Below are positions 6,207 to 13,394 of a DNA stretch of 55,490 bases, one piece after another. A program made the position numbers and the translations under genes. The stretch spans positions 1 to 55,490 of the IMG/VR virus record IMGVR_UViG_3300037807_000763; one strand, given 5' to 3'. Positions within the stretch are counted from its first letter, which is position 1; the number at the start of each line of letters is the position of its first letter. Origin of the DNA: a virus. Under the pieces are notes generated by a model, which saw nothing but the letters and a program-made list of their open reading frames with translations, had not been told where the DNA came from and made no database searches.

Positions 6207-8201
6207 TTATTTCTCCAAGAATTTGTTGTTTAGTACTTTTGCTAAGCTCATTATGCTAGTTGGGTCGATTGTGATTGCGTCCTTACCATACATTTGTTTG
6301 AAGTGCCTTAAGCGGTAATGATTTGCGTCTTCTGCCCTATCAGTAATGAAGAATGAGAGGATTTTGATTCCCGCTTGTTTCATTTTATTAACTTCACTAG
6401 CTGTATGTGAGCGGGCAGAATCACCACCGTATCTCATTGTATTGTTATAATAACTGGGCATTCCGTCTGAGTAATTTAGGAAGTATGCATCACGTCCGTT
6501 TGAGTTGCTTAATACATCTTTCATTATTGATTCAAAGCACAGACCTTCAGGTGTTGTTCCTGTAGCCCGTAAATGCTTCCAGAATTTTTTGATGTGGATT
6601 ATCTTATTGACTTTAGAATCATAAATGATAGCAATAACTGGCTTATGATCATGCATGTGTTCAAGAGTTGTTCGAATTGAAACTTGAACATGAATATTCC
6701 CAACCATTGATGCAGCTTGACAAATTGCTGCGGCTGATTTTATTGCGTTAATAAAAAAGGCACCAGACATAGAACCTGAAGCGTCGATTGAAATATGAAG
6801 ATAAGCTTCATTATATTTCTCTGTAAATGATGTTTTAAAGACCCTATCATTGTCAAAGCCAAGTTCAGCAATTAATCTTCTATCTAATCGTCCAGAATCT
6901 TGTCTTGACCACTTAGTTGTTCGTTCTTCGTTTCGAACTTGAAGCTTTTTACCAAGAACTCTACCAAGTCTTAGCCCATCAAGAATATCTTCTATTTTTG
7001 GACCAGCCCATCTCCAGGTTCTGGAACCTTCGGCATGAATAAAAGAGTATATGGGCTTTGCATTTACAGATTCTGGAATCATTGAGTCTGTGAGCTTTGG
7101 GACAACAACGACATTTGTTGTACCAAAAGATGATTCATCACCCACTTTAACAGTATAAGCTCCAGACTCTTCAGTTGCCTTAAGTGACCCCTGGTCTCTT
7201 TGAGAAAGCTTAGTTTTCTTTTGCTTGTTATTCACAAAGTCCTTTTGTTTGTTCACTGCATTTTGCAATGATTTCTTTTGTGAGGGTGTAAGACTTGGTA
7301 GATCTAAATTCTCTAATTCATTATCTTCACCTTCGTCTTGGCTATTATCTTCACCTTCGTCGTTGGATGATTTGTCTTTTTGTTTGTATTCAGTATCATC
7401 CTCAGATTCTTTTTCGTTATTCTCACTATCAGAAGCTAACAAAGGAAGGATTATATCAAAAATCTCCAAAGCCACGTTGATTGCGTCCCTAGAGGTCTTA
7501 AGCCTTGAGATGTTTTGAAGGTTGATAGTTCTGTAAATGTTCCGTAATTCGGGTAGAGCATTTAAGTCAGTGTTCTTATTTGTAAAGTTAATAATTCTAA
7601 AGAAATAACTTTCCCATGTTACATCACGATACTCATCAGACTTCAAAGCTTTATCAATGATAGAGAAATGGAAGTATTTGTTATACATCGAATGATAGTA
7701 ACCTTTGTATCCTGGAGCATCCTTGAATGTAAGTTGATCAATACGTCTATCTTCAATATAATTGAATAAGTTTTTGATAGATTCTAAAGATTCTCGAAAA
7801 AATCTTCGCCCATTATTTTCATCCATGCATTCTGTCGTATAATGTTCTTGAACGATTTTGTCTAAGTTTGTAATCTCTTCAAAGTCTGTGTGAGCGATAT
7901 GACTACCTTCATGAAGAGCTAACCCAACCATTGGATCAAAGTTCTTATCATTCATACTGGCTGATAATGTAACAGCCTTGCCATCTGTATAAGATTCTGA
8001 ACCTGATGAAAATCTAACAGGTATATCTGTTCGCTTAGTAACGATGTTAACAAAGTTTGAGATAGCACGTCGATAAGCACTCAGGGCGATTAAATCTTTC
8101 CCCTTTTTGACTTCCTGATCTGTTCTCCACCACATGTCACTGGACCCAGTAAGATTTCCTGCCCAGTAATTCGTGTTATGGTTGATTTTAGAAAATTTCA
8201 T
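6207..8201 (-). CDS. VWA-domain protein with N-terminal HExxH metallopeptidase-like domain
   Basis: 664 residues in three parts. Residues 1-250 hold an HExxH motif (LHEGSHIAHTD, 97-107), as in the putative metallopeptidase domain found beside VWA domains (DUF2201 type). Residues 258-300 are a very acidic linker. The C-terminal third is a von Willebrand A domain with a MIDAS motif DASGSMS at 473-479. VWA proteins of this kind, like CobT of cobaltochelatase, pair with MoxR/CobS-type AAA+ ATPases, and such an ATPase is at 1478-2725 under an almost identical promoter. The ATG has AAAGG upstream. The substrate is unknown: metal insertion, complex remodelling and proteolysis are all possible. Confidence 0.85.
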   Translation of the reverse strand: MKFSKINHNTNYWAGNLTGSSDMWWRTDQEVKKGKDLIALSAYRRAISNFVNIVTKRTDIPVRFSSGSESYTDGKAVTLSASMNDKNFDPMVGLALHEGSHIAHTDFEEITNLDKIVQEHYTTECMDENNGRRFFRESLESIKNLFNYIEDRRIDQLTFKDAPGYKGYYHSMYNKYFHFSIIDKALKSDEYRDVTWESYFFRIINFTNKNTDLNALPELRNIYRTINLQNISRLKTSRDAINVALEIFDIILPLLASDSENNEKESEDDTEYKQKDKSSNDEGEDNSQDEGEDNELENLDLPSLTPSQKKSLQNAVNKQKDFVNNKQKKTKLSQRDQGSLKATEESGAYTVKVGDESSFGTTNVVVVPKLTDSMIPESVNAKPIYSFIHAEGSRTWRWAGPKIEDILDGLRLGRVLGKKLQVRNEERTTKWSRQDSGRLDRRLIAELGFDNDRVFKTSFTEKYNEAYLHISIDASGSMSGAFFINAIKSAAAICQAASMVGNIHVQVSIRTTLEHMHDHKPVIAIIYDSKVNKIIHIKKFWKHLRATGTTPEGLCFESIMKDVLSNSNGRDAYFLNYSDGMPSYYNNTMRYGGDSARSHTASEVNKMKQAGIKILSFFITDRAEDANHYRLRHFKQMYGKDAITIDPTSIMSLAKVLNNKFLEK

Positions 8202-8243
8202 ATTGTTATGTAACCTTTGTATTGTTTATTTAATTGACAATAG

Positions 8244-8272
8244 AATCTAACACTTAAAAGCTTAACATGAAA
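8244..8272 (-). promoter_or_regulatory. Phage promoter, copy C (VWA gene)
   Basis: TTTCAT (8267-8272), 17-base spacer, TAGATT (8244-8249) on the minus strand. Nearly identical to copy B through the ribosome-binding site. It should drive the operon from the VWA gene down to the terminator at 2815-2853. Confidence 0.75.
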
Positions 8273-8285
8273 GGACTTTGTTCGT

Positions 8286-8447
8286 TTATTTTAAATAAAA
8301 ATCTTTAATTATTTTCATTATTTTATTAACTGTTTGTTTGTGCATCCCGTCCCAAGGAATTATTCTGCTTAGCTTAGTAAAGTCTTGAGCTATTATTTCC
8401 TGGATTCTCTTTTTAGTTTCTTGATTTGTTTTTTTAATACGTATCAA
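8286..8447 (-). CDS. Possible small basic helical protein, 53 residues, non-ATG start
   Basis: An open frame fills most of the 260-base gap between the phosphoesterase and VWA genes. It reads IRIKKTNQETKKRIQEII and continues to a TAA at 8286, with a basic, helical composition. There is no ATG: TTG at 8445-8447 directly abuts an AAGGAG site, and an ATT at 8436-8438 has better spacing, so the start is uncertain. The strong ribosome-binding site supports a real gene. Function unknown. Confidence 0.4.
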   Translation of the reverse strand: MIRIKKTNQETKKRIQEIIAQDFTKLSRIIPWDGMHKQTVNKIMKIIKDFYLK

Positions 8448-8461
8448 CTCCTTATACTGCG

Positions 8462-8959
8462 TTAAATAAATGAATCTAGTGGAATTGGCTTAAAATTAAA
8501 AACGTCAACGCCAACGTCAAATTGATGTGGTAATGTTTTTAATGAACCGTGAGTATGACCACACAAGTTGATTGATCCGTAGTGACTCATATTCCATGTA
8601 GTGAAAGGATAGTGGCACATAACAATCATACCCTCTGGTAGCTTAATTTCGTGATAGTCTTTTATCCACTCGAATTCATTTTGAATCTGCTTATCCTGAA
8701 TCAGCCAGAAGTCGTGGTTGCCTCGTACTAAGTACTTTGTTCCATTAAGTTGTTTTAAAATCTTTAAGTTGGCAGCATTGTCTTTCCAGCCAAAATCGCC
8801 CAGATGGTATACTTCATCATCTTTGTTAACTATGCTATTCCAGTTCTCTATTAATGCAGTATCCATTTCGTCAATAGAGCTAAATGGCCTATTTTGAAAC
8901 TTAATGATATTCTTATGTGTGAAATGTGTATCTGATGTAACGTATGTGTTCTTACTCAA
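8462..8959 (-). CDS. Calcineurin-like metallophosphoesterase
   Basis: A 165-residue metallophosphoesterase with the full set of metal-binding motifs in order: DTH near the N-terminus, GDFGW, GNHD, CHYP and GHTHG. These bind two metal ions and hydrolyse phosphomono- or diesters. The length suits small phage phosphoesterases. It follows the two nucleotidyltransferase genes and the NMNAT-ligase fusion on the same strand, so nucleic-acid end processing (for example removal of a terminal phosphate or cyclic phosphate) is a reasonable inference; a nucleotide or protein substrate cannot be excluded. Confidence 0.88.
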   Translation of the reverse strand: MSKNTYVTSDTHFTHKNIIKFQNRPFSSIDEMDTALIENWNSIVNKDDEVYHLGDFGWKDNAANLKILKQLNGTKYLVRGNHDFWLIQDKQIQNEFEWIKDYHEIKLPEGMIVMCHYPFTTWNMSHYGSINLCGHTHGSLKTLPHQFDVGVDVFNFKPIPLDSFI

Positions 8960-8983
8960 AAAACCTCTCGTGTGTTAAAACTT

Positions 8984-10024
8984 TTATTTTAAAAACTTGC
9001 TTACAATCTTCATTGCGTCCAGTGCATTCCTTCGTGTGTCCTTGATCATTTGAGAAGCTTCAGGTGAATTAGCTTTTGCATACTTTGGATTCTTGAGGCT
9101 TGATTGACTCCTCATTCTCTTAGCATACTCTGCTCTAACTTTTGTAATAAAATCTTTAGTGTCCTTAATGTTACTTAATCCTTTATGTCCTAAGACTCCA
9201 TTCGCCTGGAGAGTATTTGCCATACCTTTGATGCCAAGACAAAAGTCTTTAATGCTTACATTGTCTGTATTGATTCCTTTGTGTTTCTTAAGAAGCGGAT
9301 CAATAATAATTTTTTTTATATCAATAGACGGATCGTTGATTTTAATTAAAAATTTAGTTGCGTGTAACATAAACTTTCCAATATCTGTTGAAATTAGTTT
9401 GTAAATGACACCTTTACGTTTGTTTCCAGTAACCAGTATATCGTCTTTGAATCGTGCTAATACCCCTTCTGTACCAAAACTTAATGTTAAAACAGCACCA
9501 AGAGCACTGTATAGATTGCCTATGTTGAAGCCTTTGAATCCGTACTCAGGTTTATATCTACCAGTCATCCACTCTACATAAGGTTTAAACGTCCAAATTA
9601 AGTCGACTTGTGCGAACATATTATTATTTAGATTGAAAATTATAGATTTAGCATTAGTGTGTAATGTATCATTAACTTCAACGTTTTTAACACTCCCTGA
9701 CTTGATGAATTGCTTGAATGCGTCGTTATACTGTCTTCTAATTTTATTTTCTTCTTTTCTAAAATCATCCTTCTGTTCTACAGCAATAGGTATTTCTACC
9801 ATCATGTCAACATCACCATAGATTTTATCAATATTATTGTCTAAATCTTGTTTAACATAGCTTGTTGAGCCCACTGGAATCATCTTACCAATAGGGTCTA
9901 ATTGATTCTGTTTTAGAAACTTATTAAATCTTAATATAAATTTTTCAAATGCTATTATTGATAATTTAGCAACTGCAGGTGTCAACTTAGTACCTTGCGT
10001 TTTAGATGATTCCCAGCCTCCCAC
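8984..10024 (-). CDS. Pol-beta-superfamily nucleotidyltransferase (1)
   Basis: A 346-residue protein with the Pol-beta nucleotidyltransferase signature: PVGSTSY (helix-turn), then IYGDVDMMVEI giving the D-x-D metal pair at about residue 77, and a third acidic residue in FAQVDLIW at about 140. All three catalytic positions appear intact. Family members add nucleotides to RNA, DNA, small molecules or proteins. It starts at a GTG that overlaps the TAG of the preceding nucleotidyltransferase gene by one base, so the two are tightly coupled and may form a pair. The C-terminal 60 residues are basic (KRMRSQSSLKNPKYAK), consistent with nucleic-acid binding. Substrate unknown. Confidence 0.78.
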   Translation of the reverse strand: MGGWESSKTQGTKLTPAVAKLSIIAFEKFILRFNKFLKQNQLDPIGKMIPVGSTSYVKQDLDNNIDKIYGDVDMMVEIPIAVEQKDDFRKEENKIRRQYNDAFKQFIKSGSVKNVEVNDTLHTNAKSIIFNLNNNMFAQVDLIWTFKPYVEWMTGRYKPEYGFKGFNIGNLYSALGAVLTLSFGTEGVLARFKDDILVTGNKRKGVIYKLISTDIGKFMLHATKFLIKINDPSIDIKKIIIDPLLKKHKGINTDNVSIKDFCLGIKGMANTLQANGVLGHKGLSNIKDTKDFITKVRAEYAKRMRSQSSLKNPKYAKANSPEASQMIKDTRRNALDAMKIVSKFLK

Positions 10025-10911
10025 TATTTGATCTCATTTGGAGCTGGAAGTTTGTAACGCTGTAGAGATGTCTTGTAGGCATCAATAATTTTATTATTAA
10101 ATTTTTTGAATAAGAAGTTACTAGACTTCATTAGTTTGTATAGCTTTTCAAATGAGTCTATATCTTTGAAGGTATGATTAGACCCAAATAGAAATTTTGC
10201 AAGCTTATCCATATCACCAATGATTTTTTTAACTTTAAGTTTAACTCGTTTACCTTTTTCATTAGTAGTAAAATCAACTATCTCTACACCATTTTTCCAG
10301 TTCATTTGGAATTTTCTCTTAATATCAGGATCTTTGGTTTTTAGTATGGATTGTGAAAATATGTCTGCTATCAATAAATTGCGATAAACAGCTTTATACT
10401 TACTCCTGTAATCAGCTGCTGATAGAGATTTTTTCATAAATTCTAGATCACCAATCATTACATCAATTTGAACGAACCCAGGTGAGTCTAAGTCATTACC
10501 ATCCTTATCTATTGCAGATAATTGTTTTCCACTTTTATCTATGAGGGGTGTAATGAAATGAGCCTGTTTTAACCCCTTGTTAATTTTATGATCCTTAATT
10601 TTAGTTTTACTGAAGAACTTATCTAACTCTCCCCAGAACTCAGTTGCATCACCTTTAAATTTCATAGTTTTTGCTATAACTGATGCATCTACTGCTATGT
10701 CGATGTCACCCAGGAACGGTTTCTTATAGTTACCAATAATTGTATACTTCAATTTTTTTAACCCTGCATCAACGAGTGATTTTTTAATAGTAGCATCTAA
10801 GTGCTCACTCGGAACTGCAGAGTTCACATCACTAAAAACATTTCCCCCTTCAAGTAACATACGTTTAATCTCTTCTCGTATTAGTTTCCTTAAATTAGTT
10901 TTTGTTAACAT
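10024..10911 (-). CDS. Pol-beta-superfamily nucleotidyltransferase (2) with targeting-type N-terminus
   Basis: About 295 residues. The N-terminus MLTKTNLRKLIREEIKR leads to LLEGG, an amphipathic helix ending in L-x-E, as in head-protein leaders cut by T4 gp21-type proteases. The nucleotidyltransferase core has IIGNYKKPFLGDIDIAVD (D-x-D pair) and FVQIDVMIGD (third acidic residue). The ATG at 10911 has AAGGAG nine bases upstream; a TTG seven codons earlier lies inside that site and is not used. It overlaps the next nucleotidyltransferase gene by one base and follows the NMNAT-ligase gene closely. Function probably linked to both; delivery with the virion is inferred only from the leader. Confidence 0.75.
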   Translation of the reverse strand: MLTKTNLRKLIREEIKRMLLEGGNVFSDVNSAVPSEHLDATIKKSLVDAGLKKLKYTIIGNYKKPFLGDIDIAVDASVIAKTMKFKGDATEFWGELDKFFSKTKIKDHKINKGLKQAHFITPLIDKSGKQLSAIDKDGNDLDSPGFVQIDVMIGDLEFMKKSLSAADYRSKYKAVYRNLLIADIFSQSILKTKDPDIKRKFQMNWKNGVEIVDFTTNEKGKRVKLKVKKIIGDMDKLAKFLFGSNHTFKDIDSFEKLYKLMKSSNFLFKKFNNKIIDAYKTSLQRYKLPAPNEIK

Positions 10912-10924
10912 TTTTGTTATCTCC

Positions 10925-12673
10925 TTAATCAACTGCTCTGTCTAAGAACATTTGAGAAACAATTTCTGGCTCATTACTCTTTAATTTTGCTCTCATATTT
11001 TTAATTCTAGTGATTGTAAGTAAAATAGCTTTTTTTGTATCTTCACGTTTCTTGGGGATTGTTATCATCTCATCACCATCTGCTTTAAATGCTGCTGCGA
11101 TGAGCTTGACCTTTGCCTCGAGTTGAACTAAATATTGTTCAAGTTTCTTCGGATTTAATTTTATACTTTTCCCTAGTTCTTTTTCAGCAATCTGTAAGTC
11201 ATTCATATACTTCCAATTCCGCTCTTTGCGTGCTGTAAACTGTGATTTATCAACTATCTTAACCACATTACCATCCGGTACATATAATACAAGACCTTCG
11301 TCTTCATCACCAAATGCTCTCTGAAAATCAACTTGCAGAACTTTACCTTTCATCTTCTTTCCAATCAAATTGGCTATTCTCTGTATTTGATATTTGATTT
11401 TTTTATGATGAGGCTTTCTTGCTGGTGTGTTTAGTAGGTTACCGTATTTTTCAATTAACTTACTTAATAATATTTCATATTTCTCTTCAAAATGAACTTT
11501 CTTTAAGTTTACCTTTGGATTAGAGTAGAATGTGATAGATGTTTCTGTATTCACAGCTTTAGCAAATACATCGTGGAATGCGATGGGTGTTTCTACTCCA
11601 TCAACTATAATTTTAAACAATACTACAATGCCGTCCCCGATTGTTTCCGGGTTATACAGTACTATATTGTAGTCCCAAGATGGTATCGCTTCACATTCAA
11701 TAGATATGTTTTTAGTGTTTCCCTCAATGCCATATTTCTTTGCGTATTTATCTACTATTTTCTTGTATGGTATTTTCTTTAGTAATTTATGATACCTAAC
11801 AAAATCTTCATAGAAGTACAATGATGGGTATTCTTTTTCGCTTTTAACAGTTTTAGTCTTTGATCCAGAGTAGAATCGTCCGCCCTTAATTCCAAATTGA
11901 AAAAAGTGACCATCCACCTTTTCATTGACTTCAAATTTTGTATTATCTTCATTCCATAGCTTTAAAAACACAAGCAGATCTTTAGGCTTGAGATCCTCTA
12001 TGTGTTTGATACCCTCAGACAAAATTCCTTCTGTGATATTGAATTTTCTCTTAAAGATACTGTAAATAGATGTATTAATTTTTCCATATAATGACTTAAA
12101 AGTATCTTGAGGATTGTCGCCTTTAAAAGCTTTTCGTACTTCAGTGCCACTAATAGTAATACCATTAATTTTCACCTGAAGCTGCGGAACTGAAATTACA
12201 TACCCTTTTGTATCGAAACTTTCCATATCAGCACCCGTGTATGTTTCATAGTACTTACCAAGTAATCTACTAACATCTTCTTTCTCTCCAAGACCAACTA
12301 CTAATGCAGTAGTTTTCTCATCGAATAAAGCTTTTATCTCAACAGGATTATATGGGATTCTTACTTGAATTATGTTAGTCTTCGGAATCTTAAACATCTT
12401 AGAAATTATTGCTTGTTTTTCGTTAAAGTCAAATGGAGATTTGTCGCCTGTCTTGTTTGAAGTGGCTATATAAACGTTCTTCTTTCCGAATTTCTTAACT
12501 AAGAATTTGTATGAATGATGATGTCCGCGATGGTAAGGCTGAAACCGACCAGAATAGATAGCAATTGTTTTTGTAACTTTAGTATCTTCTAGTAACTCTG
12601 TTTTTAATTTGTCCACTACACCTTTCCAGCTTCTAATATCTGTTTCTTTTAGTAAATGTTGAATGTTTGTCAT
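10925..12673 (-). CDS. Fusion of NMN-adenylyltransferase-like and polynucleotide-ligase-like domains
   Basis: 582 residues. Residues about 35-185 are a nucleotidylyltransferase of the NadM/NadR/NMNAT type: SGRFQPYHRGHHHSY holds the GRFQPxHxGH active site and ISGTEVRKAF is the C-terminal ISxTxxR motif. Residues about 240-490 are a covalent nucleotidyltransferase (ligase/capping superfamily): motif I EKVDG with lysine 252, motif III ISIECEAI (324-331), motif IV DEDEGLVLYV (456-465) and motif V VKIVDKSQF (471-479). The first domain would make NAD from NMN and ATP; the second would seal DNA or RNA ends. The C-terminal 90 residues are helical and basic. No domain arrangement like this is familiar to me. 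It heads the nucleotidyltransferase and phosphoesterase cassette. Confidence 0.82.
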   Translation of the reverse strand: MTNIQHLLKETDIRSWKGVVDKLKTELLEDTKVTKTIAIYSGRFQPYHRGHHHSYKFLVKKFGKKNVYIATSNKTGDKSPFDFNEKQAIISKMFKIPKTNIIQVRIPYNPVEIKALFDEKTTALVVGLGEKEDVSRLLGKYYETYTGADMESFDTKGYVISVPQLQVKINGITISGTEVRKAFKGDNPQDTFKSLYGKINTSIYSIFKRKFNITEGILSEGIKHIEDLKPKDLLVFLKLWNEDNTKFEVNEKVDGHFFQFGIKGGRFYSGSKTKTVKSEKEYPSLYFYEDFVRYHKLLKKIPYKKIVDKYAKKYGIEGNTKNISIECEAIPSWDYNIVLYNPETIGDGIVVLFKIIVDGVETPIAFHDVFAKAVNTETSITFYSNPKVNLKKVHFEEKYEILLSKLIEKYGNLLNTPARKPHHKKIKYQIQRIANLIGKKMKGKVLQVDFQRAFGDEDEGLVLYVPDGNVVKIVDKSQFTARKERNWKYMNDLQIAEKELGKSIKLNPKKLEQYLVQLEAKVKLIAAAFKADGDEMITIPKKREDTKKAILLTITRIKNMRAKLKSNEPEIVSQMFLDRAVD

Positions 12674-12714
12674 ATTGATAAATATCTAAATAACAAATAA
12701 TACAAGTTCATTTG

Positions 12715-12739
12715 TGCCCAATGGTGGAATCGAACCACC
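12715..12739 (-). pseudogene. tRNA 3' remnant
   Basis: On the minus strand a perfect T arm (GGTGG-TTCGATT-CCACC) is followed by ATTGGGCA, exactly like the 3' end of a tRNA. No matching 5' acceptor strand or proper anticodon arm is found upstream. It lies in the 173-base gap between the lipoprotein and fusion genes and looks like a decayed tRNA or an old integration scar. Confidence 0.6.
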
Positions 12740-12846
12740 TTCATCAATATTTTTTCTCTTTAGAAAGAATAACTTAGCTTCTGTAATGGAACAATCTAAA
12801 TTTACTTTGTCAATGATATTATCATTCTTGCCGCTTAAGATGTAGT

Positions 12847-13359
12847 TCAATTTAGCACTACTTCCATCGAGTCTATGTAACTATTGCCAACATTCCACCA
12901 TAACATCATAGTTGTGTTTTCCATAGAGCTCACAGGCGCAATGATATTTTTAAAATTTCCATTCTCATCTACAATTGAGACTTGGTTTGTCACTGGTGAC
13001 ATTGTATGGAAGTTATAATCCATTTGTGTACTTCCATTATCATCATACCAAAGCCCACTGTCACATGTTCTACAATCTAACTTAAAATATCCAGATGAGT
13101 TACCTACGATCCAAAAGAGATTTGAAGACCACTCAATTCTTATATTTTTTACATCAACGTCGCTAGATAGCATTATACCATTAACTGATTCAATAGATTG
13201 CCATGTCCCGCTATTAACATCGATTGATTCAATTAACTCAACCCAAATAGTAATATCACCGTATCTTGAGTTGACTGGCTCAACAACTGTATTCTCACAC
13301 CCAGTAAGCAAAAGTATTATTAGACTAATGTTTATGTTTTTTAGGATATTGTATTTCAT
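12847..13359 (-). CDS. Secreted lipoprotein
   Basis: A 170-residue protein with a lipoprotein signal peptide: basic start MKYNILKN, hydrophobic core ISLIILLL and lipobox LTGC with the lipidated cysteine at 21. The mature part is beta-rich with a later CRTC motif that could form a disulfide. Phage lipoproteins usually act at the host envelope, as superinfection exclusion proteins or outer-membrane spanins, but no specific family is recognised. Its ribosome-binding site and first ten codons lie inside copy 1 of the 54-bp repeat, so its 5' end was duplicated when the neighbouring methylase cassette arose. Confidence 0.7.
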   Translation of the reverse strand: MKYNILKNINISLIILLLTGCENTVVEPVNSRYGDITIWVELIESIDVNSGTWQSIESVNGIMLSSDVDVKNIRIEWSSNLFWIVGNSSGYFKLDCRTCDSGLWYDDNGSTQMDYNFHTMSPVTNQVSIVDENGNFKNIIAPVSSMENTTMMLWWNVGNSYIDSMEVVLN

Positions 13360-13381
13360 TTCTCTTTTTTTCCTTTATTTT
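13328..13381. repeat. 54-bp direct repeat, copy 1
   Basis: Perfectly identical to 14340-14393 in the same orientation. It contains the ribosome-binding site and first codons of the lipoprotein gene. With copy 2 it brackets the Dam methylase gene. Confidence 0.93.
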
Positions 13382-13394
13382 ATTTTTATTATTT

